Positions 1-10,207 of a DNA stretch of 64,000 nt are shown piece by piece (position 1 is the first letter of the stretch; every line of letters starts with the position of its first letter). The notes below the pieces were generated by a model. It was not told where the DNA came from and ran no database searches. It worked only from the letters and a program-made list of their open reading frames with translations. This DNA comes from Parapedobacter flavus (GTDB lineage: Bacteria > Bacteroidota > Bacteroidia > Sphingobacteriales > Sphingobacteriaceae). The DNA is taken from contig NZ_JAYKZZ010000004.1 of the NCBI RefSeq assembly GCF_035818675.1, forward strand, positions 310,001-374,000, given 5' to 3'. Made by a program: the position numbers and the translations under genes.

Positions 1-1994
1 AAGGGATGTTCCAGTCGTCCGACCAGTTTGACTATGAAACCAACCTGGGCCAGAAACGGTACCTGATCAATAGCTCCATCGATGTGGATGTGACGAGCGA
101 CTTCACCATCGGGCTCCAATTGTTCGGTCGGATCCAGGAGGGGCGGCAGCCCGGTGCAGGGGTAGAATCTATTTTCAACGCGCTGCATGCGACACCCAAC
201 AACGCTTATCCGATTTTCAACGACGACGGAAGCTACGGCGGTTCGTCGGAATATACCACCAACCTTTACCAACAGGTGACGGGGTCCGGATACCGGTTGG
301 ACAATACGCGGGATGTGATGGCCAACCTGGATTTCAACTATCGGTTTGACCGGTGGCTGCCGGGATTGTATGCCAAGGGCAAAGTCAACGTATCGTCGAC
401 TTCTTCGAGCCTGATCGACCGGAACCGCCAGCAGCCGGTTTACGATGTCCGGTATAATGACGCGGGAGAACAGGTGTACGTCCGTTACGGCAACATTGCC
501 GATCAGCCGAACTCTTTTGCGACCACGTCGACGGCGAATTTCATGTATTACCAGGGGAATATCGGATACGATGCACCCATCCATGGCGACCATCAGGTAG
601 GGGGGCGGGTTTTCGTTGATCAACGGATCGCGAATTACCAATTCGACTTACCGGCGACCCATACCAACCTCGCTGCCACCGCAAATTATGCGTATCAGCA
701 GAAATATTTTGCCGAGCTGGCGGCCAACTACTCGGGCTTTAACCGTTTTCAGCCGGGCAGCAAATTCGGCCTGTTCTACGCGGCGGGCGTAGCATGGGAT
801 GTGGCACGGGAGTCGTTCCTGGCCGACCAATCGGATTGGTTGACGGCGCTCAAGTTGCGCGCCACTTATGGTAAAACGGGTAACACGAACGAAGGCGCCT
901 TGGGCTACTACAGCTGGCGGGCCTCGTTTGGCCAAGACGGTATCAACGGGTATCGTGTGGGGTCGGAATATTCGTTCGTCAGCAGCTTGGTAGAGCGGGG
1001 GCTGGCCAATGTGGAAGGCACCTGGGAAAAAGGGCATAAGCTCAACGTGGGCTTGGATCTATCCCTATGGAACTCCCTGAGCCTATCGGCGGAATATTAC
1101 CGCGATACCTACTACGATTTACTGCAACAACGGGGCTCCACCATCGAGCTTATCGGCATCGACTATCCGAACGAAAACATCGGCAAGAACAGGTATGAAG
1201 GCCAAGAGCTTACCCTTACGTACCAAAACCATGCGGGGAATTTCCAGTACTTTATTGCCGCCAACGCCTCCCGCATGCGCACAGAAGTGGTGTACATGAA
1301 CGAAGTGTTCCGGCAGTACGATTGGAACCGGCGCACCGGTATGCCGGTGGGGCAAACCTTCGGTTACCTGGCCGACGGACTGATACGGAACCAAGCGGAG
1401 GCCGACGCGGCACCGCTGCTGGGCGGAAGTGAAGTCCATCCGGGCGACGTGAAGTTGGTCGACCTGAACAACGATGGCATCATCAATGTCTACGACCAGA
1501 CCGCCATCGGTAATACCAAGCCGTTACTGTATTTCGGGGCAACCGTGGGTTTCAATTTCGTGGGATTTGACCTCAGTGTATTGGTGCAGGGCGTCGCAAA
1601 CCGCACCTACCAACAGACCGACTATTCCTTTGGAAATGACGGAGACCGGCAGGGATACCAATACCTGTTAGGCCGTTGGACACCGGAGACCGCCGAAACG
1701 GCGACCTACCCACGGCTGACCATCGGTTTTGACCCTACCAATACGCCCTACCTGAATACATCAAGCTATTGGACACGGTCGGGCGAATACCTGCGGATAC
1801 GGAACGTCGATTTCGGTTACACATTCCCGTTCCACCTGAGCCGGAAAATAGGCGTATCCGCGCTCCGTCTCTTTGCCAATGCACAGAACCTGTTTACCCT
1901 CACGCCGTATAATCGGCTGGATCCGGAGATCAACGGCGATAGCGCTTATCCTGCCCAGCGGATTGTCAGTTTTGGGGTAACCGTCAAATTATGA
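1..1994 (+). CDS. SusC-like TonB-dependent outer-membrane receptor, C-terminal part (5' end outside window)
   Basis: The reading frame is open from the window edge and the first in-frame ATG is only at base 6, so the true start lies upstream. About 660 residues remain of a family that is usually 950-1100 long; the signal peptide, carboxypeptidase-like domain and plug are missing. What is left is the beta-barrel: alternating aromatic strands, a calcium-loop-like stretch with DLNNDGIINVYD near residue 490, and the typical end in which a YLRIRNVDFGYTFP strand precedes a final strand closing on VTVKL. A SusD follows after 20 nt, so this is the SusC of a SusCD pair that imports oligosaccharides across the outer membrane in a TonB-dependent way. 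The substrate is inferred from the neighbours to be a sialylated glycan. The family assignment is firm and the substrate is not. Confidence 0.93.
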   Translation, partial: GMFQSSDQFDYETNLGQKRYLINSSIDVDVTSDFTIGLQLFGRIQEGRQPGAGVESIFNALHATPNNAYPIFNDDGSYGGSSEYTTNLYQQVTGSGYRLDNTRDVMANLDFNYRFDRWLPGLYAKGKVNVSSTSSSLIDRNRQQPVYDVRYNDAGEQVYVRYGNIADQPNSFATTSTANFMYYQGNIGYDAPIHGDHQVGGRVFVDQRIANYQFDLPATHTNLAATANYAYQQKYFAELAANYSGFNRFQPGSKFGLFYAAGVAWDVARESFLADQSDWLTALKLRATYGKTGNTNEGALGYYSWRASFGQDGINGYRVGSEYSFVSSLVERGLANVEGTWEKGHKLNVGLDLSLWNSLSLSAEYYRDTYYDLLQQRGSTIELIGIDYPNENIGKNRYEGQELTLTYQNHAGNFQYFIAANASRMRTEVVYMNEVFRQYDWNRRTGMPVGQTFGYLADGLIRNQAEADAAPLLGGSEVHPGDVKLVDLNNDGIINVYDQTAIGNTKPLLYFGATVGFNFVGFDLSVLVQGVANRTYQQTDYSFGNDGDRQGYQYLLGRWTPETAETATYPRLTIGFDPTNTPYLNTSSYWTRSGEYLRIRNVDFGYTFPFHLSRKIGVSALRLFANAQNLFTLTPYNRLDPEINGDSAYPAQRIVSFGVTVKL

Positions 1995-2014
1995 ACTAGA
2001 AATCAGCTAAAGAT

Positions 2015-3697
2015 ATGAACTACATAAATCTAAAATGGTTTGTTCCCGTTGGGTTGGTCATCTCTGTTTTTGCTTGCAAAAGCGACCTGGAGGTGGAGCC
2101 GATCGAATTACAAACGTTGGACCAGGTATTCGATAAAGATGATTCTGCTGGTGTGGAGGCCAACCGGTTTCTGCTGGCTTGTTATCGGTATTTGCCGGAG
2201 ACGGGAAACCGGGTAGGCGGGGATTTTCTAGGTGCGGCCACCGACGATGCGGTGTCTTCCAATCCAACCAATACGTCGGTACAGCAGTTGGCCATGGGCA
2301 CGTATACTTCCGACAACTACCAGGACAACCGGTGGGCATCGTGGTACCAGGGGATACGCCGCACGAGCATTTTCATTGCCAATATCGATCGCGTGCCATT
2401 GAACGGCAAGTTGGCCAACGGCACGCCATTCAACCGGGTATGGAAGGCGGAAGCCCGTTTTTTGCGGGCGATGTTTTACTTTGAGTTGGTCAAGCGCCAT
2501 GGGGGTGTTCCACTGCTCGGCGACAAGGTGTACCAACTGAACGACAATATCGAGCTGCCACGCCAGGATTTCCAGGCATGCGTGGCGTTTATCGTTGACG
2601 AATGCGACGCCATCAAAGATAGCCTGCGCACCGATCCGTTTAACCTTCCCTTTTACGAAAGGCCAACCAAAGCCGCAGCATTGGCGTTGAAAGCGCGGGT
2701 ATTGTTATACGCGGCGAGTCCACTGTTTAATGGCGGGAACATAGACGACCAAAATCCGCTGACCGGTTACACCGATTTTTCGGCCGACCGGTGGGAAGCG
2801 GCCGAAAATGCCGCATTGGATGTGCTGGAACTGAACCTCTTTTCGCTCGAACCGGCATTCAAGGATGTGTTTATCACCCGCAATTCTGAACGTATATTTT
2901 CCAAGCAAGGCGACAATAACACGAGCATAGAAAACAGCAACGGGCCTGTGGGTTACTCATCGGGCGTCAATAACGGTCGCACGAGTCCCACGCAGGAGTT
3001 CGTCGACGCTTTCGGCATGGCCAACGGGCTGCCCATCGACGATCCGGCTTCGGGATTCGACGAGAACGACCCCTATGCAAACCGCGACCCACGGTTCTAC
3101 GCGACCATCTTCTATAATGGCGCCCCGTGGTTGGGCCGCCCTGTGGAAACCTTTGAAGGTGGTGCCGACAAACCCGGAGGCACCAAACAGCAGACCAAAA
3201 CGGGCTATTATCTGCGGAAATTTATGGGCAACTTCGAGTCGGCCACCAATTATAGCAACGTAAATCACGACCATATCCTGTTTCGGTATGCGGAGATCCT
3301 ATTGAATTTTGCGGAAGCGCGGAATGAACGGTTGGCCGCGCCAGACCCAGAGGTGTATGGGGCCATTGAGCAGATCAGGGAGCGTGCGGGACTGGTGCCC
3401 TTCGAGCTTCCGGCAGGCCTCAGCCAGGCACAGATGCGCGATGTGATCCGCAGCGAGCGCCGCAAAGAACTGGCCTTCGAGGAACATCGGTTCTATGATG
3501 TAAGACGATGGAAAATCGCTGAAGAGCAATTCAGCCAAGAGTTATCGGCAATGACCATCTATCAAACCGGTACCGGAACCATCCGGCAGCGGACGCCGGT
3601 GCTGAAAATGAATTTCGAAGAGCGGATGTACCTGGCACCGATTCCGTTTAGTGAGGTCGTCAAAAACCCGGAAATGATACAGAATCCGGGTTGGTAA
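2015..3697 (+). CDS. SusD-like glycan-binding surface lipoprotein (RagB/SusD family)
   Basis: The protein has 560 residues with a lipoprotein signal: a hydrophobic stretch ends in VFAC with the lipid Cys near residue 21. The body shows SusD features, including the early helical 'FLLACYRYLPE' region, a FLRAMFYFELVKRHGGVPLL TPR-like helix near 150-170, and the C-terminal RRKELAFEEHRFYDVRRWK helix followed by 'YLAPIPFSEV..NPEMIQNPGW'. The ending NPGW is characteristic of the family. It starts 20 nt after the truncated SusC and forms the lid of that transporter on the outer-membrane surface. The next gene is another SusC 30 nt downstream, so this SusD sits between two SusC genes. By position it belongs to the upstream one, although it could serve both. 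Confidence 0.95.
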   Translation: MNYINLKWFVPVGLVISVFACKSDLEVEPIELQTLDQVFDKDDSAGVEANRFLLACYRYLPETGNRVGGDFLGAATDDAVSSNPTNTSVQQLAMGTYTSDNYQDNRWASWYQGIRRTSIFIANIDRVPLNGKLANGTPFNRVWKAEARFLRAMFYFELVKRHGGVPLLGDKVYQLNDNIELPRQDFQACVAFIVDECDAIKDSLRTDPFNLPFYERPTKAAALALKARVLLYAASPLFNGGNIDDQNPLTGYTDFSADRWEAAENAALDVLELNLFSLEPAFKDVFITRNSERIFSKQGDNNTSIENSNGPVGYSSGVNNGRTSPTQEFVDAFGMANGLPIDDPASGFDENDPYANRDPRFYATIFYNGAPWLGRPVETFEGGADKPGGTKQQTKTGYYLRKFMGNFESATNYSNVNHDHILFRYAEILLNFAEARNERLAAPDPEVYGAIEQIRERAGLVPFELPAGLSQAQMRDVIRSERRKELAFEEHRFYDVRRWKIAEEQFSQELSAMTIYQTGTGTIRQRTPVLKMNFEERMYLAPIPFSEVVKNPEMIQNPGW

Positions 3698-3727
3698 TCA
3701 AATCGTTAATCTCTATTGGAAATAATT

Positions 3728-6700
3728 ATGAAGAGGGGTATATATCTTTTACTGGTCATGGTCACAGCACCGTTTCTACTTGCTGCGCAAACAGTGGTTT
3801 CGGGGGTTGTGAAAAATACAGAAGGCCCATTGGCCGGCGTGACCATTGCAGCGAAGGGGAGCAGCAGTGCGGCCCAGTCTGACCAGGATGGCCGGTTCCG
3901 TATTTCGTTGGGCCGTGGCGAACAGGTGTTGGTGTTCAGTAGTGTGGGCTACATCACCCAGGAGCGGGCGGTAGATGGCGCGACGGAACTGGAAGTGATT
4001 CTCCAGTCGAACGTCCAAGACATCAATGAGGTGGTTGTTGTGGGGTACGGCACCACCAAAAAGCTCACCAGCACCGGTGCGATCAGTTCAATCAAAGGGG
4101 CGGATATCCGGGAAATCCCGACGTCCAACGTGCAGAATACACTCGCCGGGCGGTTGCCCGGTTTTGTGTCGGTGCAGCGGTCGGGACAGCCGGGGCGCGA
4201 TGCTTCCGATTTTTACATCCGTGGCGTCAGTTCGTTGAACCCGGATGGCAACCAACCCCTCATCATCGTCGATGACATCGAGTATACCTACGAACAGCTA
4301 TCGCAGATCAACGTCAACGAGATTGAGAGCATCTCCATCCTGAAAGATGCGTCGACCACCGCGGTGTTCGGCATCAAGGGGGCAAATGGCGTATTGGTGG
4401 TGAAAACGCGGCGTGGGGAATCGGGCAAGCCCCGGATTAACGTCAGGCTCGAATCGGGCGCACAAAGTCCGGTAACCCGGCTCCAGTTTCTGGATGCCTA
4501 TCAAAGTGCGCTGCTATGGAACGAAGCCATCGCCAATACCGAGGGCGATAACACCAACCAGCCCTTCAGCACCGAAGCGCTGGAGCATTTCAAACTGGGC
4601 GACACCCCCTATGCTTACCCGGACGTGAATTGGTACGAGCGGATATTCAAACCCATGAGCTTTCAGCGGAACAGCAATATCGATGTAAGCGGCGGTAGTG
4701 AAACCATCAAATATTTCATTTCGGGAGGGGCATTTTCGCAGGACGGCAACCTCTATAATTTTGAGGATAACGGTGATGAGGTCAACAATAATTATTACTA
4801 CCGGCGGTTCAACCTGCGCTCCAACCTCGATGTGCAAGCAACCAAAAGCCTGCAGTTGCGACTGGATTTCAGGGCCAATTTCAATCGGATAAATGGGCCC
4901 AAGGCCGGAAACATCGTGGGCGAAGTCTTTGATTTCAATAAGATCAGGCCGTGGTCGGCGCCGTTCCTCAACCCGAACGGTTCCTATGCCTACGCGCACG
5001 ATACCCAGGATCTCTCGCCAACCATCAATGCACGGCTGGCAACGGCAGGGTACCGGCTGGACCGGCGGAACGACTTGAATATCCTTGTCGGCGGGACGCA
5101 GGAACTGGATGCAATTACCGAAGGACTTTCGTTTTCGACCCGCGTAGCCTATGCGAGTGTGGAGTCCAACGGACGTGAGCAGGCCCGCGAAAGCCTGCCT
5201 GTATACAAATATTTCCCCGAAACCGACTCCTACCAGCTGAAGGGCGGTGCGCCCTATGTGCTGAGCGCTTATACTCTCCGCGCTTACCAAGGCGACTACA
5301 ACAGCCGGGTGAATGCGCAGGCGAATTTTAATTACGCAAGGTCGTTCGGCGAACACGGGGTCAACGCGTTATTGCTTTATAACCGCGAGTCTTACCGCAC
5401 GAAAGGTGATAAACAATCGAACTGGATTCCGCAGAATTTCCAAGGATTTACGCTCCGTGCCGGCTACAACTACAACGAGAAATATCTCGTGGATGTGACG
5501 GCAGCTTATAACGGATCCGACCGCTTTCAGGCCGACCGGCGTTACGGCCTTTTTCCTGCCGTATCGGTAGGGTATAACCTGGCCAAGGAATCGTTTATCA
5601 GCGACCGGTTTGATTTTATAGACCTGCTTAAACTGCGTGCCTCGTACGGGATTGTTGGCTCTGATAAAGTACTTGGCGACCGTTACCTGTACCAACAGAT
5701 TTACAACACAGGAGGAAATTACTCGTTCGGCGAAACCCATCAGGAGGTCGGCACCATTTACGAAGGTAATCTCGGCAATAGCGATGTGACGTGGGAGAAA
5801 CAGAATTCGTTTGACGTTGGTCTGGACCTGAGTATCCTGAAGAATCGGTTCTCGTTGGTGTTTGATTATTTCGATAATGTCCGGTATGACCAGCTGGTCA
5901 CGTCGCAGTCCCTGTTGCTCAATATCGGTGTTGGCGTATCGCCCACCAATATTGCACGTGTCCGCAACCGTGGGGTAGAATTTGAGTTGAATTACAACGA
6001 CCATATCGGCGCGTTCAACTATAACGTGAAAGGCGTGCTGACGTACTTTAAAAACAAGGTGCTGTTTCAGGATGAGCCCACACCCGCTTTTCCGTGGCTA
6101 CGGTTAACGGGCCATCAGGTTAACCAACCGCTGGGGTATGTGTTCGACGGTTTCTATACCGAAGAGAACATCGCCGAAAGTGCGAAGCCGACAGGTGGGT
6201 ATACCGTGCAGCCGGGCGACCTGCGCTATACCGATTTCAATGGCGACGGGGTGATCGATGACTTCGACCGCACCGCCATCGGCAAGCCCGACGTGCCCAA
6301 TACGAGTTTCGGGCTCACATTGGGCGGAAGCTACAAAGGGTTTAGCTTCAATGTGCTCTTGCAGGGCACGACCGGCTACAGCTTCAGCGTAAGGGGCAGC
6401 GGTATCGAGCCTTTCCAAAGCCAGTTCCAGCCGATACACCTGGAACGGTGGACCCCCGAAACGGCGTCAACGGCACGGTTCCCACGGTTGACGACCAACC
6501 CGACAACCATCAACAGTCCATCGTCGTATATGTCTGATTTTTGGCTGATCGATGCCACCTACCTGCGGTTGAAAACCGTGGAGCTCGGCTATCAGTTGCC
6601 CGATCGGTGGTTGCCGTTCAACATGAACAATGCGCGGCTTTACGTCAGTGGCTACAATCTGCTGACCTGGACGAACTATTCGCTCTACCAGCAAGATCCC

Positions 6701-6778
6701 GAAGTGACCTCCAATACGGCTGGCGACGCCTACCAAAATCAGCGGGTGATCAATTTAGGTGTTCAAATCGGGCTCTGA
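3728..6778 (+). CDS. SusC-like TonB-dependent receptor without a downstream SusD
   Basis: I chose the ATG at 3728; a longer frame would need a TTG at 3716. The start gives a clean signal peptide (MKRGIYLLLVMVTAPFLLAAQ) and about 1016 residues. After it come a carboxypeptidase-like regulatory domain (about 22-100, ending in a 'GYITQERAV' strand), the TonB-plug with the SusC signature 'NEVVVVGYGTTKK' near 105, 'IRGVSSLNPDGNQPLIIVDD' near 165 and 'ILKDASTTAVFGIKGANGVLVV' near 205, then a 22-strand barrel. It follows the SusD gene by 30 nt and is followed, 40 nt on, by a RICIN/propeller lipoprotein rather than by a SusD. It is presumably co-transcribed with the upstream pair. Either it shares that SusD or the downstream lipoprotein acts as its partner. 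Confidence 0.94.
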   Translation: MKRGIYLLLVMVTAPFLLAAQTVVSGVVKNTEGPLAGVTIAAKGSSSAAQSDQDGRFRISLGRGEQVLVFSSVGYITQERAVDGATELEVILQSNVQDINEVVVVGYGTTKKLTSTGAISSIKGADIREIPTSNVQNTLAGRLPGFVSVQRSGQPGRDASDFYIRGVSSLNPDGNQPLIIVDDIEYTYEQLSQINVNEIESISILKDASTTAVFGIKGANGVLVVKTRRGESGKPRINVRLESGAQSPVTRLQFLDAYQSALLWNEAIANTEGDNTNQPFSTEALEHFKLGDTPYAYPDVNWYERIFKPMSFQRNSNIDVSGGSETIKYFISGGAFSQDGNLYNFEDNGDEVNNNYYYRRFNLRSNLDVQATKSLQLRLDFRANFNRINGPKAGNIVGEVFDFNKIRPWSAPFLNPNGSYAYAHDTQDLSPTINARLATAGYRLDRRNDLNILVGGTQELDAITEGLSFSTRVAYASVESNGREQARESLPVYKYFPETDSYQLKGGAPYVLSAYTLRAYQGDYNSRVNAQANFNYARSFGEHGVNALLLYNRESYRTKGDKQSNWIPQNFQGFTLRAGYNYNEKYLVDVTAAYNGSDRFQADRRYGLFPAVSVGYNLAKESFISDRFDFIDLLKLRASYGIVGSDKVLGDRYLYQQIYNTGGNYSFGETHQEVGTIYEGNLGNSDVTWEKQNSFDVGLDLSILKNRFSLVFDYFDNVRYDQLVTSQSLLLNIGVGVSPTNIARVRNRGVEFELNYNDHIGAFNYNVKGVLTYFKNKVLFQDEPTPAFPWLRLTGHQVNQPLGYVFDGFYTEENIAESAKPTGGYTVQPGDLRYTDFNGDGVIDDFDRTAIGKPDVPNTSFGLTLGGSYKGFSFNVLLQGTTGYSFSVRGSGIEPFQSQFQPIHLERWTPETASTARFPRLTTNPTTINSPSSYMSDFWLIDATYLRLKTVELGYQLPDRWLPFNMNNARLYVSGYNLLTWTNYSLYQQDPEVTSNTAGDAYQNQRVINLGVQIGL

Positions 6779-6818
6779 TGAATCTGAACAAGTTATCTGA
6801 CCACGTAAACGAAATACA

Positions 6819-8711
6819 ATGAAATTCCCCATTTTTTCTGTGTTACTAGGGTTTCTCCTGGTAGCGTCATGTACCAAGACCTTTGAAACACCGCCCCATC
6901 CGGGTAGAATGATCAAAGATTTTACATTGGAAAGCGGCCAGTACGGAACCGCCACCATTTACAGTGAGGGCGATGTGTCTAAAGTACTCGTCCGGGTCGA
7001 TCCCGCGACGGATTTGACAACAATCACGCCCATCATCACCGTTTCCGACGGGGCTACCATCAACCCCGCATCGGGAACACCGATAGATGTCTCGGCTACC
7101 AAGTCGGCCACCTATACGGTTACCTCCGCATCGGGGATCAGCCGCCAATGGGAGGTCGAATTCAGGGTATACGAGTCGGGCATCACCGACTACGATACCT
7201 ACAGCATCGCGACGGCCACCGGCACGGTGCTGCAAATTGCGGGTGATCCGGCGTTCAACGAGCGGTATTGGGCCGGGGCTACCCTAACGGTGGCGGGGCC
7301 AGATCCAGCGGAAGGCGAGAACCTGAAGCGGTGGCAGGAGTGGGACATCATCTATGAAACTTCGGTAAATGATGTGCGGTTTTATAAAATACGGAACTTA
7401 TATAGCGGCATGTTCCTTCATGCCGCCACCTCCGGTTCGCTCGTTGTACAAAACCTGGAACTGAAAACCAACCCCGATTTGCAGCTGTGGCGGATCGAGG
7501 AGTCGACCGATGCAGGGAAATACGAGATTTCTAACAAAGCGAACGGGTTATACCTCACGCGCAGCGGTAGTGCCGCTACGGCGGTAACGATTGTCAATGC
7601 GGAGCAGCGAGGAACGGACCAGCAACGGTGGGCAATCACCAAGCTCCCCAAAGACAGCTATCGCGACGGTGACGTGACCCGGTTTTTCGCGCGGACAACG
7701 GGATCGGTGGCGTTCGATCAGGGCACGAGCGTACCCCTTTCGGATGGCCGCGTACTTTGGGTTACCCAAGATGCCTGGCACGAAGGGAACCTCACGGCAA
7801 ATGGCCGGCTGTATGGCGATCGCTTCATCTCTTACACCAATTCGATCATCATCCAATCGACGATGGATAACTGGGACCCCAAGTCGCCGATGATGACGCG
7901 CCAAGGAGCCAGCCACAACATCGGTAATATATGCCCCATACCCGAAAACGCCAACCGGAACTGGGTGGGCCCCGGTGTCGAATTGGGCGACTACGTATAC
8001 CTCCATGGTGGCGAAGGGTACGGCCTTGACGATACCGACCAAGCTATTTACAAACTGAAAAAGGAATCGGGTAATGAATGGAACCAAGTGGAACGGCTGG
8101 CCATACCCAACATGACCGGACAGCTAGACATCAGGTATAAAGATGGCATGGTAAAATCGGACGATGGATATGTGTACGTTTACGGCGAACGCACCAAGCC
8201 GGAAACGTTTGGATTCAATACATTGCTCTACGTGGCACGTTTTGCCCATGATGATCCAACGAATTGGACGTTTTGGGATGGAACCACTTGGGCCGATGAA
8301 CCTTCCACCACATCGGCAGCCGTGATCAACGAAGGCAACGGCACCAATAATATTGCGCTTTTAAACGGCAAGTACCTCCATTTAACCATGGACCAGGGCT
8401 TCTATTGCGGCATTCCGTCCGTAACCATGTATATCTCCACATCCATCAGTCCGACAGGCCCGTTTACCGAGCCCGTAAAAGTGTACAGTTTTTCGGAGTA
8501 TTACAAAGGGTACAACGCGCGGGTTTATACGCCGATTATCCACCCCGTATCGCAGAATGGCAAGGATGAGCTGCTGCTCACATACAGCATCAATTTCGGT
8601 GCATGCGCAGAAAACAACGAAGGTAACGTGAAAGAAGATGATGGCAATCTCGATCCGTATTTTTACCGGGTGAAGGGCGTGCGCGTGCCCTATGAAATGA
8701 TTGGTTTGTAA
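6819..8711 (+). CDS. Surface lipoprotein with RICIN (CBM13-like) module and C-terminal beta-propeller-like domain
   Basis: The 630-residue protein begins with a lipoprotein signal (VASC, Cys near 18). Residues about 25-110 form an Ig-like DUF5018-type region ('SGQYGTATIYSEGDVSKV', 'TYTVTSASGISRQWEVEF'). Residues about 125-275 contain three ricin-type repeats ending in EWDI, QLWRI and QRWAI, the QxW hallmark of sugar-binding trefoils. The last 350 residues resemble five-bladed hydrolase-like propellers of the DUF5005/DUF4185 kind ('NWVGPGVELGDYVYLHGGEG', 'DDGYVYVYGER'). I cannot identify catalytic residues, so an enzyme or a pure binding protein are both possible. It lies where a SusD would be expected after the SusC at 3728, and an O-acetylesterase follows 14 nt later. 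The RICIN assignment is good and the overall function is unknown. Confidence 0.7.
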   Translation: MKFPIFSVLLGFLLVASCTKTFETPPHPGRMIKDFTLESGQYGTATIYSEGDVSKVLVRVDPATDLTTITPIITVSDGATINPASGTPIDVSATKSATYTVTSASGISRQWEVEFRVYESGITDYDTYSIATATGTVLQIAGDPAFNERYWAGATLTVAGPDPAEGENLKRWQEWDIIYETSVNDVRFYKIRNLYSGMFLHAATSGSLVVQNLELKTNPDLQLWRIEESTDAGKYEISNKANGLYLTRSGSAATAVTIVNAEQRGTDQQRWAITKLPKDSYRDGDVTRFFARTTGSVAFDQGTSVPLSDGRVLWVTQDAWHEGNLTANGRLYGDRFISYTNSIIIQSTMDNWDPKSPMMTRQGASHNIGNICPIPENANRNWVGPGVELGDYVYLHGGEGYGLDDTDQAIYKLKKESGNEWNQVERLAIPNMTGQLDIRYKDGMVKSDDGYVYVYGERTKPETFGFNTLLYVARFAHDDPTNWTFWDGTTWADEPSTTSAAVINEGNGTNNIALLNGKYLHLTMDQGFYCGIPSVTMYISTSISPTGPFTEPVKVYSFSEYYKGYNARVYTPIIHPVSQNGKDELLLTYSINFGACAENNEGNVKEDDGNLDPYFYRVKGVRVPYEMIGL

Positions 8712-8725
8712 GTGTAGCTTAACGT

Positions 8726-10207
8726 ATGTTTAGAGTACTCATTTGTCTTGTTTTTTTGATTCCTGCCAAGGGGTTCGGCGCAGCCAGGGACAGCCTGCGT
8801 TTGGCTGACGCGTTGCAAAGCCATATGGTTATCCAGCAGAATAAGCCGCTGAAGATTTGGGGAACGGCCAAGCCGGGCGAGCGGGTGGTTATTGATGCCG
8901 ACTGGCTTGCGGCACCCACGGAGACACAGGTGGATGAGAAGGGTGATTTTATGGGGATTATTCCGGTTCCGGCGGTGGGGAAGGGCGAATTTACCCCACA
9001 CCAGATCCGGGTCGTTTCCGGTGGCGAAAAGGTCGCGTTGAACGATCTGCTCATCGGTGACATATGGGTGTGCAGCGGCCAATCGAATATGCAGTTTGCG
9101 GTCCACGAGATGACCGGCGCGGAAGACGTTATCTCAACGGCTGATCAACCGCATATCCGGCTGCTGAATGTCGGGTTAAATTTCAGTGACACGCCGTTGG
9201 AAACCTTCGCGGGGAGTTGGCAGGTCTGTTCGCCTGAAACAGCCAAAGATTTCAGTGCCGTGGGCTATTCCTTCGGCAAAACGCTATCGGACAGCTTGGA
9301 TATTCCCATCGGCTTGATTTTTACCGGCATTGGCGCATCGGGCGTACAGGCGTACATCCCGGAGGCCGATCTGGCCAGCGATACGATGCTCAACAGGGCC
9401 TATTTGCAACCGTACTTGGCCGACCCCAAATCGAAGGAGCCCGTCGACGGCGGCTTCTCATTTGAGAAGGTGGTGCGACCCTACCTGCTGTACAATGCCA
9501 TGGTTCATCCGCTGGTCAATTTGTCGATCAAGGGGTTTATCTGGTACCAGGGCGAATCCAACCACCTGGAAAGGGAATGTTATGTACGTGCCACCCAAAC
9601 GCTGATCACAAGTTGGCGGCGGAACTTTTCACAGGGACCGTTACCTTTCTATTACGTGCAGATTGCGCCGTTTTTCCACGATCGGGAAGACCCGGCGTTG
9701 GCCGTTGACGCTTTTTTCCGGGAAGCACAAGAACAGGTGGCCACGCTCAATAATACCTATATGGTCAGCACCATGGACGTCGGGGAAGCGAAGGACTTAC
9801 ACCCGAAGAATAAAAAGCCCGTTGGCGAGCGGTTGGCGGCTGTGGCCCTCAATCGCGCCTACAACCGCTTGGATGTTGTATACCAGGGCCCTACAGTGGA
9901 TGACGTCCGGTATGACGGGAACAAGGCGTACATCTACTTCAAACCGGAGACCCTGGGAAGCGGCATCCAACCGAACGACGGTCGGCCGCCCCGGTTTTTC
10001 TATGTGGCCGGGGATGATCGGGTTTTCTCTCCTGCCGAAGCCGTCATAGCGGACGACCATATCGTGGTAAAAAGTAATGAGGTAGAGAACATTGTTTCCG
10101 TTCGTTACGCCTTTTTTAATTATCCGGTAACGAATCTGGAAAATAGGGAAGGCTTTCCGGCCATTCCTTTCCGGACCGATACCTGGGAAGAAAAAACACA
10201 AGAATAA
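8726..10207 (+). CDS. Sialate O-acetylesterase (SGNH/SASA family)
   Basis: The 493-residue exported protein removes O-acetyl groups from sialic acids so that sialidases and the lyase can act. A signal peptide covers about residues 1-19. The nucleophile motif is CSGQSNMQF with Ser near 120. The family's IWYQGESN block is near 270, and the Asp/His block is 'MDVGEAKDLHPKNKKPVGERLA' near 355. An N-terminal beta domain (about 24-105, 'LQSHMVIQQNKPLKIWG') and C-terminal beta strands match the usual architecture. The next gene begins on the base after its stop codon, so the two are certainly one transcription unit. A role on acetylated sialic acid is supported by the sialidases and NanA in the same window, although the family also includes enzymes acting on acetyl-xylan. 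Confidence 0.9.
   Translation: MFRVLICLVFLIPAKGFGAARDSLRLADALQSHMVIQQNKPLKIWGTAKPGERVVIDADWLAAPTETQVDEKGDFMGIIPVPAVGKGEFTPHQIRVVSGGEKVALNDLLIGDIWVCSGQSNMQFAVHEMTGAEDVISTADQPHIRLLNVGLNFSDTPLETFAGSWQVCSPETAKDFSAVGYSFGKTLSDSLDIPIGLIFTGIGASGVQAYIPEADLASDTMLNRAYLQPYLADPKSKEPVDGGFSFEKVVRPYLLYNAMVHPLVNLSIKGFIWYQGESNHLERECYVRATQTLITSWRRNFSQGPLPFYYVQIAPFFHDREDPALAVDAFFREAQEQVATLNNTYMVSTMDVGEAKDLHPKNKKPVGERLAAVALNRAYNRLDVVYQGPTVDDVRYDGNKAYIYFKPETLGSGIQPNDGRPPRFFYVAGDDRVFSPAEAVIADDHIVVKSNEVENIVSVRYAFFNYPVTNLENREGFPAIPFRTDTWEEKTQE

Noticed and set aside
4514..5356. Antisense open frame of 280 codons inside a SusC gene
   Set aside because: It is the mirror of SusC barrel codons and shows no recognisable motif.
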